This document shows positions 1 through 8,627 of a stretch of DNA of 64,000 nt, piece by piece. The stretch's first letter is position 1, and every line of letters begins with the position of its first letter. Origin of the DNA: Dehalococcoidia bacterium (GTDB lineage: Bacteria > Chloroflexota > Dehalococcoidia > GIF9 > AB-539-J10); NCBI GenBank assembly GCA_007129495.1, contig SKVJ01000007.1, positions 1-64,000 of the forward strand. Reading direction: 5' to 3'. The translations under genes and the position numbers were made by a program. A model generated the notes under the pieces. It was not told where the DNA came from. It worked only from the letters and a program-made list of their open reading frames with translations, and searched no databases.

Positions 1-91
1 GCAATCTCGCGCTGAATAGCCGCTCCGCCTGCGGACAGCGCTGCTGCATTTGCCGCAGGTTGAGATCGGACCCATACGCGAAGTATTTCAT
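1..91 (-). CDS. gamma-glutamylcyclotransferase-like protein (N-terminus only, cut by window edge)
   Basis: Only the first 30 codons are inside the window. The start reads MKYFAYGSDLN, the hallmark N-terminal strand and YGS loop of the gamma-glutamylcyclotransferase/AIG2-like fold, where this loop holds the gamma-glutamyl group of the substrate. Members release 5-oxoproline from gamma-glutamyl peptides or amines. The rest of the gene, including the catalytic glutamate, lies beyond position 1, so the exact substrate cannot be judged. The usual motif is YGSNL; here the Asn is Asp. Confidence 0.75.
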   Translation of the reverse strand, partial: MKYFAYGSDLNLRQMQQRCPQAERLFSARL

Positions 92-162
92 CGTCCCTTG
101 CCGTGCTGACAGCGTGCAAGGTAAACCCTTGCACGCTGTTCACAACTGGTGCGGGTCAGGCA

Positions 163-462
163 TCAACACTCGAGTTTGCCCGTGATTTCAGCGAACTCCT
201 CCATCGGAATCACCGTCCACGTTTCGGTCTGGATTCCTGGGTCAAGATACGATATCGACAGGGGTACTCCAGCCGCCTTTTCCTCGCTCGGAGCTTCATA
301 GATGAAAGCCATATCATACGGACCCAGAATTCCATAGGAGCCCATAAGCTTGATGCCGAGTCCTTCGATCCGTTTCGCGCTGTCCTGCCATTCCTTACAG
401 AAGTTCGAGATACCGCGCGCTTCCTGATGAGTGAATCGAACCATCGTCATATACATCGCCAT
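163..462 (-). CDS. GYD-domain-like small protein
   Basis: A 99-residue protein beginning MAMYMTMVRFT and containing the segment LGIKLMGSYGILGPYDMAF near residues 36-54. This is the GYD domain pattern (a ferredoxin-like alpha/beta fold named for a Gly-Tyr-Asp motif, here GPYD). A strong ribosome-binding site, AGGAGGTG, sits just upstream of the ATG on the minus strand. The family has no settled biochemical role; members are small soluble proteins found singly in many bacteria and archaea. It is followed by nothing obvious in the same operon. Confidence 0.8.
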   Translation of the reverse strand: MAMYMTMVRFTHQEARGISNFCKEWQDSAKRIEGLGIKLMGSYGILGPYDMAFIYEAPSEEKAAGVPLSISYLDPGIQTETWTVIPMEEFAEITGKLEC

Positions 463-597
463 TTCTTACACCTCCTATCATCGCTGCAACATTTTCCGTT
501 CACACGCCCAATAGACTTGGTTGCCCAGGATCCCGGCCTGACTAACCTGGCCACTCTCCCCGTACTCCAAGAGTCGAAACCCCCTTACGCCGGATGC

Positions 598-735
598 CTA
601 GCCCACCAGAATCAGTATCAGTCCAACCAGGATGAAGTAAATACCCACTATGTAGTTGAGGATTTTCGGAAAGATCATGACTATGATTCCGAACACAAGG
701 CTGGCCACGCCGAATAGAAGACTTGCTCCAGGCAT
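598..735 (-). CDS. DUF3096-like small membrane protein
   Basis: A 45-residue ORF with a good ribosome-binding site (GAGGAGG, 8 nt before the ATG). The protein is almost wholly hydrophobic, with two membrane segments joined by FPKILNYIVG. That linker and the repeated pattern of Gly, Ile and Leu match the DUF3096 family (typically about 50 residues, with P(R/K)xLNYIV in the middle). Function unknown; it would sit in the cytoplasmic membrane as a hairpin. It lies downstream of the ROK kinase on the same strand, separated by 76 nt. Confidence 0.75.
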   Translation of the reverse strand: MPGASLLFGVASLVFGIIVMIFPKILNYIVGIYFILVGLILILVG

Positions 736-811
736 CTTCCCTGCCTCCTCTCCACCGTATTAGGGATATTTTGCCAGAATGCTCGCGCTCGGCAAAAAGC
801 CTTGTTCACGA

Positions 812-1798
812 TCAAACTTCAGGTGTTGCGTTTCCGCGAACCAGCACCGCCGCACCAAGCAGGGGTGAGTCATCTCCCAGCCGTGCAGCTATGATGTCCA
901 CGTCACAAGCTGAAGTAACATATGCTCGCTCGCGGGCTTCTTTCTCCGCAGGCTCGAGTAGCGCTTCACCGATTTTCGTGAGTCCTCCGCCGAGTACCAG
1001 CACCGAAGGATTGAATATGTTGATGAGGTTACCTAACCCTACTCCCAGGTAGAAGGCTGTCATTCGAATCATCTCGCGGGCGAGGCCGTCGCCATGGCGG
1101 GCGGCAATCGACACCAACTGTGCATCCACGTTCGACATATCTCCACCGGCCAATTCGCCTATGATGCTTGGCTCTCCTGCCTCGATCCGGCTGACCGTTC
1201 GCTCGGCGAGGGCCCTTCCGGAACCCAGGGCTTCCCAGCAGCCGAACCTGCCGCATGGACATTCAGGGCCGTTGACATCTATTGTCATGTGTCCCACCTC
1301 TCCTCCTGCTCCACACGAACCTTCGATCAACCGCCCGCCGGCAATAATGCCACCGCCGATGCCAGTACTCGCGGTTACATACACAATGTCCTGAACCGCT
1401 CTGTGAAGCCCGAATTCCCACTCCCCCAGCGCAGCAAGAGTTGCATCGTTCGCCAGTCTTACGGATACTCCGAAACGTTCATGCAGCATAGCCTGCAGAG
1501 GTGTTCTCCGCAGGGAAACCACGTTCGGCGAGGAAACGACAATGCCGTCTCGAACGTTAATGATGCCTGCACAAGAGACGCCAACCCCCCCCATGTCATG
1601 GATCTGCAGTCCCGATGATCCCAGCGCGTGGCGGGCAACTCGCTCTACTGCATCGACCAGCACCACATCATCATCAGTCTCGGGGCTGTGATCGCGCGCC
1701 TTCGCACCCACTTCGCCATCCCCGTATATAACGGCAGCCGCTATCTTCGTTCCTCCGATATCGATGGCAAGTACCGGCATCTGCAGTTCATTCTTCAT
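812..1798 (-). CDS. ROK-family sugar kinase (glucokinase-like)
   Basis: 328 residues of the ROK family: ATP-binding DIGGTK at residues 13-18, NDA with the likely catalytic Asp at 118, glycine-rich TGIGGG at 145-150, and the ROK zinc site with His170 (EVGHM) and Cys180, Cys182, Cys187 (CPCGxxGCxE). There is no N-terminal helix-turn-helix, so this is an enzyme rather than a ROK repressor. It probably phosphorylates glucose or another hexose in the cytoplasm; sugar specificity cannot be read from sequence alone. It is divergent from phosphoglycerate mutase and shares a promoter region with it. Its -10 box lies only 9 nt before the ATG, so the mRNA should have almost no 5' untranslated region. 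Confidence 0.9.
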   Translation of the reverse strand: MKNELQMPVLAIDIGGTKIAAAVIYGDGEVGAKARDHSPETDDDVVLVDAVERVARHALGSSGLQIHDMGGVGVSCAGIINVRDGIVVSSPNVVSLRRTPLQAMLHERFGVSVRLANDATLAALGEWEFGLHRAVQDIVYVTASTGIGGGIIAGGRLIEGSCGAGGEVGHMTIDVNGPECPCGRFGCWEALGSGRALAERTVSRIEAGEPSIIGELAGGDMSNVDAQLVSIAARHGDGLAREMIRMTAFYLGVGLGNLINIFNPSVLVLGGGLTKIGEALLEPAEKEARERAYVTSACDVDIIAARLGDDSPLLGAAVLVRGNATPEV

Positions 1799-1807
1799 CG
1801 CGTGACC

Positions 1808-1860
1808 ATACTACTTCCGCCCGTCTCCTGTTGTCAACGCGATATGCAAGTGTCTACAAT
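1808..1860. promoter_or_regulatory. divergent promoters with overlapping -35 boxes (ROK kinase / apgM)
   Basis: Plus strand: TTGTCA (1831-1836), 18-nt spacer, TACAAT (1855-1860), then 7 nt to the apgM ATG. Minus strand: TTGACA (1837-1832), 18-nt spacer, TAGTAT (1813-1808), then 9 nt to the kinase ATG. The two -35 hexamers are the same five base pairs read on opposite strands, so only one polymerase can bind at a time. Both starts would give transcripts with little or no leader. Confidence 0.75.
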
Positions 1861-1867
1861 AGGGCTG

Positions 1868-3076
1868 ATGATTTCCTTCGATGATATGCGGAAGCTCGCC
1901 CAGGTGACACCATCCAAGATCGTCGTCCTTGTGATGGATGGTGTTGGCGGTTTGCCTGATCATGAAACCGGCAGGACCGAACTTGAGACCGCGCATCGGC
2001 CTAACCTCAACGGGGTAGCAGATGCCGGCATCTGCGGCGTCACATATACCGTCAGCCCGGGAATTACTCCCGGCAGCGCCCCAGGGCATCTGGCGCTATT
2101 TGGTTACGACCCGCGTGAATACAACATTGGCCGCGGCATTGTGGAAGCACTCGGCCTTGATATCGAGGTGAATGCAGGCGACGTAGTAGCTCGAGGAAAC
2201 TTCTGTACTATCGATGAACACGGCCGCATTTCCGATCGACGGGCAGGACGCCTTCCAAGCGAGACCACAGTTGAGTTATGCACTCTTCTTAATGACAAGA
2301 TTCATGCCAACGGAGCCGACATAGCCTTTTTCCCGGGCAAGGAACACCGGTTTGTCGTCCGACTCCGAGCCGAGGGACTTTCTGCACAGGTAACAGATAC
2401 CGACCCGCAACACGAAGGGTTGGAACCTCTTAAGGCCCAGGCCATCGATGACTCGGCTGAGGCGACGTCCGACCTGATTAACGATGTCGTCATGCAAGTC
2501 CGTGCGCTGCTTTCGGCCAGGCAACCCGCAAACATGGTGCTCCTCAGGGGATTTTCTCAGCATCCGGACTTCCCATCACTCTCCGATGTGTTCCATCTCA
2601 CTCCGGCGTGCATCGCAGTTTATCCGATGTATCGTGGCGTTGCACGAGTGGTGGGCATGGATATTCTTCCCACAGGCGATACACTCCACGATCAGATCGA
2701 GGTGCTCACACAGAACTGGGACAGCTACGATTATTTCTTCGTCCACTACAAGAGAACCGACGCACGAGGCGAGGACGGTGACTTCGATGCCAAGGTCAAG
2801 GCTGTCGAAGAAGTCGATGCCGTTATCCCTTCGATCCTTGCCTTGGATCCCGATGTGCTGATCGTTACCGGTGATCACTCAACGCCTGCTGCGCTGGCGA
2901 TGCACAGTTGGCATCCCGTCCCTGTAGCATTACAAGCCAGATACTGCCGCCGCGATCTTGTGCAGGAGTTTGGGGAACAGGCCTGCCTGGCGGGGGGTCT
3001 CGGCCACATTCTTGCAGCCGAACTAATGACGCTCGCAATGGCGAACGCACTCAAGCTCAATAAGTACGGAGCTTAG
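1868..3076 (+). CDS. apgM: 2,3-bisphosphoglycerate-independent phosphoglycerate mutase, archaeal type
   Basis: 402 residues, the usual length for the ApgM branch, which interconverts 3- and 2-phosphoglycerate in glycolysis and gluconeogenesis. Visible alkaline-phosphatase-superfamily signatures are metal-binding Asp24 in VMDGVGG, the phosphorylated Ser70 in TPGSAPGH, and TGDHSTP with a further His about ten residues on near the C-terminus. The open frame extends 80 codons upstream, but ATG 1868 is preferred because TACAAT ends 7 nt before it, so the longer frame would lie outside the transcript. Its TAG stop overlaps the TAA stop of convergent ftsK (4-bp overlap). Confidence 0.9.
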   Translation: MISFDDMRKLAQVTPSKIVVLVMDGVGGLPDHETGRTELETAHRPNLNGVADAGICGVTYTVSPGITPGSAPGHLALFGYDPREYNIGRGIVEALGLDIEVNAGDVVARGNFCTIDEHGRISDRRAGRLPSETTVELCTLLNDKIHANGADIAFFPGKEHRFVVRLRAEGLSAQVTDTDPQHEGLEPLKAQAIDDSAEATSDLINDVVMQVRALLSARQPANMVLLRGFSQHPDFPSLSDVFHLTPACIAVYPMYRGVARVVGMDILPTGDTLHDQIEVLTQNWDSYDYFFVHYKRTDARGEDGDFDAKVKAVEEVDAVIPSILALDPDVLIVTGDHSTPAALAMHSWHPVPVALQARYCRRDLVQEFGEQACLAGGLGHILAAELMTLAMANALKLNKYGA

Positions 3077-5325
3077 CTCTCCGGTTCGAGTCGCCTTTCC
3101 GTTTCTGATTCTTCACCCGTATTCTCCATCTCAAGCTGTTCCATGATGCGTGCTGCGCGAGGGTAGCCGATTCGAAGCCGCCGCTGGAGAAACGATGCGG
3201 ATATCTGTGTATGCTCAGTAGCCAATTTGCGCGCTTCAGCGAGCATGGGATCCGCTGCCGCAGCCTTCTGGATTGCCCTCTCGGCATCCTCCACCTGATC
3301 AAGGTCGACAATAGTCTTGCCTTGCCTTCGCTGCCCGGCCCAGAACTGCACCAACCGTTCCATCTCAGCATCGGACACAAACGTACCCTGAAGGCGCTTC
3401 GGCCGTCCCGCCTCGCTCGGCAGATACAACATGTCACCACGTCCCAACAGCTTCTCTGCTCCAACGGTGTCCAGAATGGTCCGGGAGTCCACCTGAGAAG
3501 TCACTGCAAAGCTGATACGAGTGGGGAAGTTGGCCTTGATGAGTCCAGTCACCACATCGACCGATGGGCGCTGAGTAGCGACGATAAGATGGATACCAGT
3601 AGCCCGGGCAAGCTGGGCCAAGCGGCACAGTGAATGTTCTACTTCGTCGAACGCCGCCATCATAAGGTCCGCCAGTTCGTCTATCACGAGCACAAGATAC
3701 GGCATAGCTTCACCAGGCGTCCGGTCTCTGTTGAATGACTCTATATTGCGTGCCTTAGCCTTTGCGAACTCTCGATAACGCCGGTCCATCTCTACATTAA
3801 GCCACCGCAGCACCTTCACTGCCTTATCGGTATCCACTACCACTGGAGAGGCAAGGTGCGGGAGTTCGCTAAATGCCACCAATTCCACACGCTTCGGGTC
3901 TACGAGAAGAATCCGCAGGTCATCAGGGCTGTTGTGCATCAACAGGCAACAGACGATGGAATCAAGGCAGACCGTCTTGCCGCTTCCTGTCGAGCCCGCG
4001 ATCAGGAGATGCGGCATCTTGGTGAGGTCGCCGGCTATGGATTCGCCGCCAGCCCCCTTGCCAAGCGCCAGAGCCAACTTCGTCTTGGCATGCATCTTCT
4101 GAAATGAGGTGCTTTCGATGACATTCCTGAGAGACACAGATCCGAACGCCGTATTCGGCACCTCTATGCCAACCATAGACTTGCCGGGGATAGGCGCCTC
4201 TATTCGTATGCTGGGAGCAGCCAGCGCAAGGGCAAGATCGTTACCCAGCGCGGTGATACGATCTACGCGTATCCGGGTTCGGGATACTTCCTCCTGCCGC
4301 TCATCGCCTTTGTCATCGATCACTTTGCGGTACTTGCGAATCCAGCCGGGCTCAACGCCGAACTGCGTGACCGTAGGACCACTGTTGATCTGCACTACTT
4401 TTCCTTCGACGCCATAGCTATCGAGTGCTTCCTCGATGAGCCGGGCACGTTTGTCGATTTCCTCGCGGTTGAGTTCGAGTTCCTTCGGTTTGTCCAGCAC
4501 ATCGACCGGCGGTATCTGCCAGCCCCCCATCGTCACTATCGGTTCCCGCATGGGTTCGGCGATTGGAACTGCGCCAGGGGATGGTTCAGCGGGCTCTTTC
4601 TGACCAAGGCGAAACGTCCGTTTCTTATCGGGCACAAGATCAGGCAGCGCATCTGGAACCTTCATAGGGTGGCCAGGCGGCGTACTGCTGCGTCGATCCG
4701 CTTGGGATGATTCATCTTCGGGCAACACCGAGCGTCCTGTTAAGCCAGACCATCCGCTTGCATAGCTGGACGTTACCTGTTGCTTGGCTACACGAGGCCG
4801 TGGCCGAAGAAGCCAGCGGGTCGCCTTGATGAGAGGTTGCGGAACCATTGTCACAAGCCCGGCAATCAGCAGTGCCGAGACACGCGCTATAGCCCAAAGT
4901 CCGTCAGGACCCAGTATGGCCTCGCCGACGCGACCGCCGAGTGTCACCGTCCAGAATATGGTGCCGGGCACCCTGACCAGGGCGAGCAATCCCCAGACCC
5001 CCAGGCCAACAAGGAAAGCTCCAAGAAAGACATTCCAGTGATTACGCAGAGGACTGAATCCGTTCCAGATAAGGCGGATCAGGATGCCGAGAGCGATCAC
5101 CAGCAGTACAAGGCCAAGGCCGAACGAGACAAGCAGGCTTCCCCAGACCTCGGCACCGACAGACAGAAGCCGCGGACCGTATAGCACAGCGCCCACTCCA
5201 ATGGCGATGACCAATACGAGGCGGAGTGCAATCCTGAGCGGAACGCCGGGCGATTGCCTCCCCATCGGCCTCCCTTCTGTCCCGCGGGAAGTGTTTCGGG
5301 CCTTGTTGCTGCGCTTCTTAGCCAT
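3073..5325 (-). CDS. ftsK: DNA translocase FtsK/SpoIIIE
   Basis: 750 residues. An N-terminal membrane domain (about residues 30-160, several hydrophobic segments) is followed by a Pro/Ser/charged linker (about 175-290) and the hexameric motor. Walker A is GSTGSGKT (444-451) and Walker B is LVLVIDELAD near 545. The C-terminal gamma winged helix (about 690-735, with SASFLQRRLRIGYPRA) reads orienting DNA sequences. It pumps chromosome DNA through the septum and helps dimer resolution. The linker is shorter than in E. coli FtsK, like Gram-positive SpoIIIE/SftA proteins. It lies 53 nt downstream of RNase J and is probably cotranscribed. No strong ribosome-binding site is seen at the ATG. Confidence 0.95.
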   Translation of the reverse strand: MAKKRSNKARNTSRGTEGRPMGRQSPGVPLRIALRLVLVIAIGVGAVLYGPRLLSVGAEVWGSLLVSFGLGLVLLVIALGILIRLIWNGFSPLRNHWNVFLGAFLVGLGVWGLLALVRVPGTIFWTVTLGGRVGEAILGPDGLWAIARVSALLIAGLVTMVPQPLIKATRWLLRPRPRVAKQQVTSSYASGWSGLTGRSVLPEDESSQADRRSSTPPGHPMKVPDALPDLVPDKKRTFRLGQKEPAEPSPGAVPIAEPMREPIVTMGGWQIPPVDVLDKPKELELNREEIDKRARLIEEALDSYGVEGKVVQINSGPTVTQFGVEPGWIRKYRKVIDDKGDERQEEVSRTRIRVDRITALGNDLALALAAPSIRIEAPIPGKSMVGIEVPNTAFGSVSLRNVIESTSFQKMHAKTKLALALGKGAGGESIAGDLTKMPHLLIAGSTGSGKTVCLDSIVCCLLMHNSPDDLRILLVDPKRVELVAFSELPHLASPVVVDTDKAVKVLRWLNVEMDRRYREFAKAKARNIESFNRDRTPGEAMPYLVLVIDELADLMMAAFDEVEHSLCRLAQLARATGIHLIVATQRPSVDVVTGLIKANFPTRISFAVTSQVDSRTILDTVGAEKLLGRGDMLYLPSEAGRPKRLQGTFVSDAEMERLVQFWAGQRRQGKTIVDLDQVEDAERAIQKAAAADPMLAEARKLATEHTQISASFLQRRLRIGYPRAARIMEQLEMENTGEESETERRLEPES

Positions 5326-5378
5326 GTACCACGATCCGTCTGGACAGGGTCCGATTCCCGAAGTGCACGCATTCGTCT

Positions 5379-7124
5379 TCAGAGACCGGTAAGGACAGGA
5401 ATAACCACGGGCTTCCTGTGGGTCTTCGCGTAGAAGTACTTCGAGAGGGCGTCTCGCGCCTTTGTTTCGAGCTCGGCCCGGTCCTTACCCGTACGGCGTC
5501 CCTCCCCGATAGCTGCGCTGACTGCCATTCGTGCGCCGGAGATCATGTCCCCATCATTTCGTGTGTTCACAAAACCTTTGCTCACTATGGCTGGCTCTCC
5601 AATAGGCTTACCATCGTCAGGAGAGAAAGCGACGGTGACAACCACTACTCCATCTCTCGAGAGAAGGCGTCGGTCACGGAGCATGCTGGGATCCAGCGCT
5701 CCCGTCATCGGACCGCTTGCCACCATGCCCTCTGCAGGCACCTTGTCAATAACCTTCCCCCCGCTCTCACTCAGTTCGAGTACATCACCATTGTTCAGCA
5801 CGAAGACATTTGCCTTCGAAACGCCCATCTGCTGTGCCAGCTTCGCGTGCCTGGCCAGGTGGCGATACTCGCCATGAACGGGAATGAAGTACTTCGGCCT
5901 CACGAGGTTGAGTATAGTTCTCAACTCTTCTTCGCTGCCATGTCCATGCACATGCACGCGGGATAACGAACCGTACACAACGTTAGCTCCCAGCCGGAAC
6001 AGATTATCTATGGTTCTACTGACCAACTCATCATTTCCTGGTATCGGCGTGGCAGACATTATCACCGTATCTCCGGGCACTATGCGCACCTGTTGATGCT
6101 CCCTGTTCGCCATACGCACCAATGCCGACGTAGGTTCCCCTTGGGTACCCGTTGTAAGGATAACGACCTTATCGTGCGGAAGGTTGTGTATCTGATCATA
6201 ATTGCCCAGCGTCTTCGGGGGAATCGTCAGATATCCTGCCTCCGAAGCCACTTTCACAATGTTCTCCATCGATCGGCCGGTTACCAGCACATTACGTTTG
6301 TTCTTTGCCGCAACTTCCAGCACCTGCTGTATTCTGGCCACTAGTGAAGAGAACGTGGCGATAATCACCCTGCCCGGAGCATCGGAGATGATCCGTTCCA
6401 GATTCTCCCTCACGGTACGCTCAGACGGCGTATAGCCGGGTAATTCGACATAGGTTGAATCCGACATCAGCAAGAGAACCTGCCGTGTGCCCAGCAGGGC
6501 AAGACTATGGAGATCGGTGGGTTGGCCTATAACGGGAGTGTGATCAAGCTTGAAGTCGCCAGTATGTACAATCGTTCCCAGCGGCGTATGCACAATCAGG
6601 CCCATGGCATCCGGGATGCTATGACACACAGCGAAGAACTCGACCGAGAGCGAACCCAGTGTGATTCTCTCGCCTGCCGCCACTTCGTGAACATCCGGCT
6701 TGACTTTGCAGCCTTTCTGCTTCAGCTGAACAGAGATGAGTCTTGCACTCAACTTGGAAGCGTACACTGGCACACGCAACGACTGCAGCAGATAGGGAAG
6801 CGCACCGATATGGTCTTCATGCCCGTGGGTAATCACAATCCCGCGAACTTTCTCGCGGTTCTCCAACAGGTAGGTGAAATCTGGTATGAGAATATCAACG
6901 CCGAGTATGTCCTCGCTCGGAAACATCAGTCCGGCATCGATGACGACGATGTCGTCGCCATATTCGAGCGCCATCATGTTCTTGCCAATCTCGCCCAGCC
7001 CACCCAGAGGTATGACTCGAATCCGCCGAGCCGCGGCCTTCTTGCGTGCACCGCGACGTCGTACGGGACGTCTCGATGATTTCGTACCGTGAGGGGGGCT
7101 GTTTTGCGGCCTAATCTCAGACAT
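5379..7124 (-). CDS. rnj: ribonuclease J
   Basis: 581-residue beta-CASP metallo-beta-lactamase nuclease. The zinc site HGHEDH is at residues 100-105, followed by the beta-CASP region (ATFSSLVARIQQ and the GRSMENI segment) and the C-terminal small domain. It acts as endo- and 5'-to-3' exoribonuclease on mRNA and rRNA precursors. The first 34 residues are an Arg/Lys-rich tail of unknown use. The ATG has no Shine-Dalgarno sequence; instead a TAGAAT box ends 6 nt upstream and contains the TAG stop of the preceding udg gene. It could be read both from that promoter and by readthrough from udg. Confidence 0.95.
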   Translation of the reverse strand: MSEIRPQNSPPHGTKSSRRPVRRRGARKKAAARRIRVIPLGGLGEIGKNMMALEYGDDIVVIDAGLMFPSEDILGVDILIPDFTYLLENREKVRGIVITHGHEDHIGALPYLLQSLRVPVYASKLSARLISVQLKQKGCKVKPDVHEVAAGERITLGSLSVEFFAVCHSIPDAMGLIVHTPLGTIVHTGDFKLDHTPVIGQPTDLHSLALLGTRQVLLLMSDSTYVELPGYTPSERTVRENLERIISDAPGRVIIATFSSLVARIQQVLEVAAKNKRNVLVTGRSMENIVKVASEAGYLTIPPKTLGNYDQIHNLPHDKVVILTTGTQGEPTSALVRMANREHQQVRIVPGDTVIMSATPIPGNDELVSRTIDNLFRLGANVVYGSLSRVHVHGHGSEEELRTILNLVRPKYFIPVHGEYRHLARHAKLAQQMGVSKANVFVLNNGDVLELSESGGKVIDKVPAEGMVASGPMTGALDPSMLRDRRLLSRDGVVVVTVAFSPDDGKPIGEPAIVSKGFVNTRNDGDMISGARMAVSAAIGEGRRTGKDRAELETKARDALSKYFYAKTHRKPVVIPVLTGL

Positions 7125-7130
7125 TACGGT

Positions 7131-7136
7131 ATTCTA
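7131..7136 (-). promoter_or_regulatory. candidate -10 box for rnj, overlapping the udg stop codon
   Basis: TAGAAT on the minus strand, 6 nt before the rnj ATG. Its first three bases are the udg TAG stop. I see no good -35 hexamer at 16-18 nt, so this call rests on the -10 box, the spacing, and the same leaderless arrangement at other genes in the window. Confidence 0.45.
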
Positions 7137-7739
7137 GAAGAGAGTAAGTTGCTGATGGCTGTCATCCCCGCGGGGCACCGCATCAATACTTCGCAGCTCC
7201 TTCAAAATCTTGGGGAGAAGTAGCATGTCGGATTCGAGAGTGTTCCTTAAGCCGCCCTGATGCAGTGCTGCGGCAGGATGGTACATCGGAAACAACACAA
7301 ACTCCCCCATACGGATTGGTTTGCCGTGTACTTTGCTGATACTCTCGTTCGGTCTGAAACGGGAAAGGGAAACCCGACCAAGCGTCACTATAACCTTCGG
7401 TCGTATCATCTCCATCTGGCGGTCCAGCCATGGTTTGCAGGCCGCTATTTCACCCGGACCAGGGTCGCGATTACCGGGCGGCCGACACTTAATGATGTTG
7501 GCGATATATACATCGCTACGTCCCATTCCGATTGAAGCCAGCAACCCATCCAGAAACACGCCGGCAGCACCAACAAATGGCCGCCCCAGACGATCCTCAT
7601 TATATCCGGGGGCCTCGCCGACGAAGAGAATGTCCGTGTCGACCGTTCCCTCGCCTGGCACGACCTGAGTCCGATGCTGAGCTAAGCCACAAGACTGACA
7701 GCTTGCCATCTCGCGATAGAGCTCACTGAGAGCCGCCAT
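7134..7739 (-). CDS. udg: uracil-DNA glycosylase, family 4 ([4Fe-4S] type)
   Basis: 201 residues. It removes uracil from DNA to start base-excision repair. Four cysteines spaced as in family 4 enzymes ligate a [4Fe-4S] cluster: Cys14 and Cys17 (CQSC), Cys85 (IKCRPP) and Cys101. The uracil pocket motif GEAPGYNED is at 41-49 and a C-terminal MYHPAAAL supplies the catalytic His region. An in-frame ATG lies six codons further upstream, but the promoter TTGACC-17-TACTAT ends 8 nt before ATG 7739, so the shorter start is chosen and the mRNA is predicted to be leaderless. RNase J follows. Confidence 0.92.
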   Translation of the reverse strand: MAALSELYREMASCQSCGLAQHRTQVVPGEGTVDTDILFVGEAPGYNEDRLGRPFVGAAGVFLDGLLASIGMGRSDVYIANIIKCRPPGNRDPGPGEIAACKPWLDRQMEMIRPKVIVTLGRVSLSRFRPNESISKVHGKPIRMGEFVLFPMYHPAAALHQGGLRNTLESDMLLLPKILKELRSIDAVPRGDDSHQQLTLF

Positions 7740-7747
7740 TCGTAACG

Positions 7748-7776
7748 ATAGTAGCATCAGGATGATGAGTGGTCAA
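7748..7776 (-). promoter_or_regulatory. promoter of udg
   Basis: Minus strand TTGACC (7776-7771), 17-nt spacer, TACTAT (7753-7748), then 8 nt to ATG 7739. A TG dinucleotide one base before the -10 box makes it an extended -10. The -35 box contains the TGA stop codon of the upstream PAC2 gene. Confidence 0.7.
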
Positions 7777-8627
7777 TTACGACCGAAATCCTGGTCGCTA
7801 TCCTCATCCTCCTCTCCTCCCTCTTCTTCTTCGGTTTGATTCTGCTCCCATATGGGTTCGGTGAATTGATCGATGTACGCCGCAGTCGCCTGCTTGGAGA
7901 TGACATCCATTTCCATCTCTGACTGCTTTGAAAGTCCTTCCAACTCCTCGGTATCAATGTCGATCCCGATCATTTCGGCAAATACGCTCAGCACAGCAAG
8001 CGCTGCCTTCGGATGCGCCATCTGTGTCGCGAAGCCGGGCACCTCCCCCAACAGACACATTCCATCGATGCCTCGTTCCTTCGCGCGTCCCAGAATAAGG
8101 CCGTTCAGGCCGGCGATGCGCAGAGTGCCTCTCAGCACGACTTTGTATCTACTGAACTCGTCAAGAAGCTCAGTTCGCGTGGCAACCCCCCACACCTTCG
8201 TTTCCTCGGAATGGTGAATCCGTGTTACCGCAGCGGCGCAACTGAAAATCCGGCCGACGCCCAGTTGTTCTGCAGCGTCCAAAACTGTCTCAACCATCTC
8301 ATAGCCTCTGGATCTCGGTTGCTCTTCGCCGATGAATAGCACTACCCCCAAGCTCCTATCCTCTTTCTCCCAGTAGTAGAACTTGCTTTCAGGAAAACGG
8401 GGCTCCTCCACCACATTTTCCCTCACCATTACACCAACCGGTTCGAAGAAATCCACCGGGTCTATCTCCCCCACTTCGCGTGCACCCAGCTTCTCCTTCA
8501 AATACTGCGCGAGAATGAGAGATACATTGCCAATGCCGGGCCACGATGCAAGCATTACGCAATGATCGACCTGCGGTTTCTCTGTCAAGCTGATCGATAC
8601 TCCCTTCTTTCCCTTGCGTTCTCTCAC
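7773..8627 (-). CDS. PAC2-family protein (proteasome assembly chaperone 2-like)
   Basis: 284 residues. The pattern VMLASWPGIGNVSLILAQYL near residues 24-43, the FIGEEQP turn near 97, and the GLILGRAKERGIDGMCLLGEVPGF segment near 175-200 match the PAC2 (DUF75) family. The C-terminus is a very acidic tail rich in Glu and Asp. Eukaryotic PAC2 helps assemble proteasomes; the role of bacterial and archaeal members is not established, and no proteasome gene is in this window. Start is GTG with AGGAGGTG upstream; GTGA overlaps the TldE stop, so it is translationally coupled to the TldD/TldE pair. Confidence 0.85.
   Translation of the reverse strand: MRERKGKKGVSISLTEKPQVDHCVMLASWPGIGNVSLILAQYLKEKLGAREVGEIDPVDFFEPVGVMVRENVVEEPRFPESKFYYWEKEDRSLGVVLFIGEEQPRSRGYEMVETVLDAAEQLGVGRIFSCAAAVTRIHHSEETKVWGVATRTELLDEFSRYKVVLRGTLRIAGLNGLILGRAKERGIDGMCLLGEVPGFATQMAHPKAALAVLSVFAEMIGIDIDTEELEGLSKQSEMEMDVISKQATAAYIDQFTEPIWEQNQTEEEEGGEEDEDSDQDFGRN

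Noticed and set aside
103-717. Plus-strand open frame across GYD and DUF3096 genes
   Set aside because: No ribosome-binding site, odd composition and complete overlap with two recognisable minus-strand genes.
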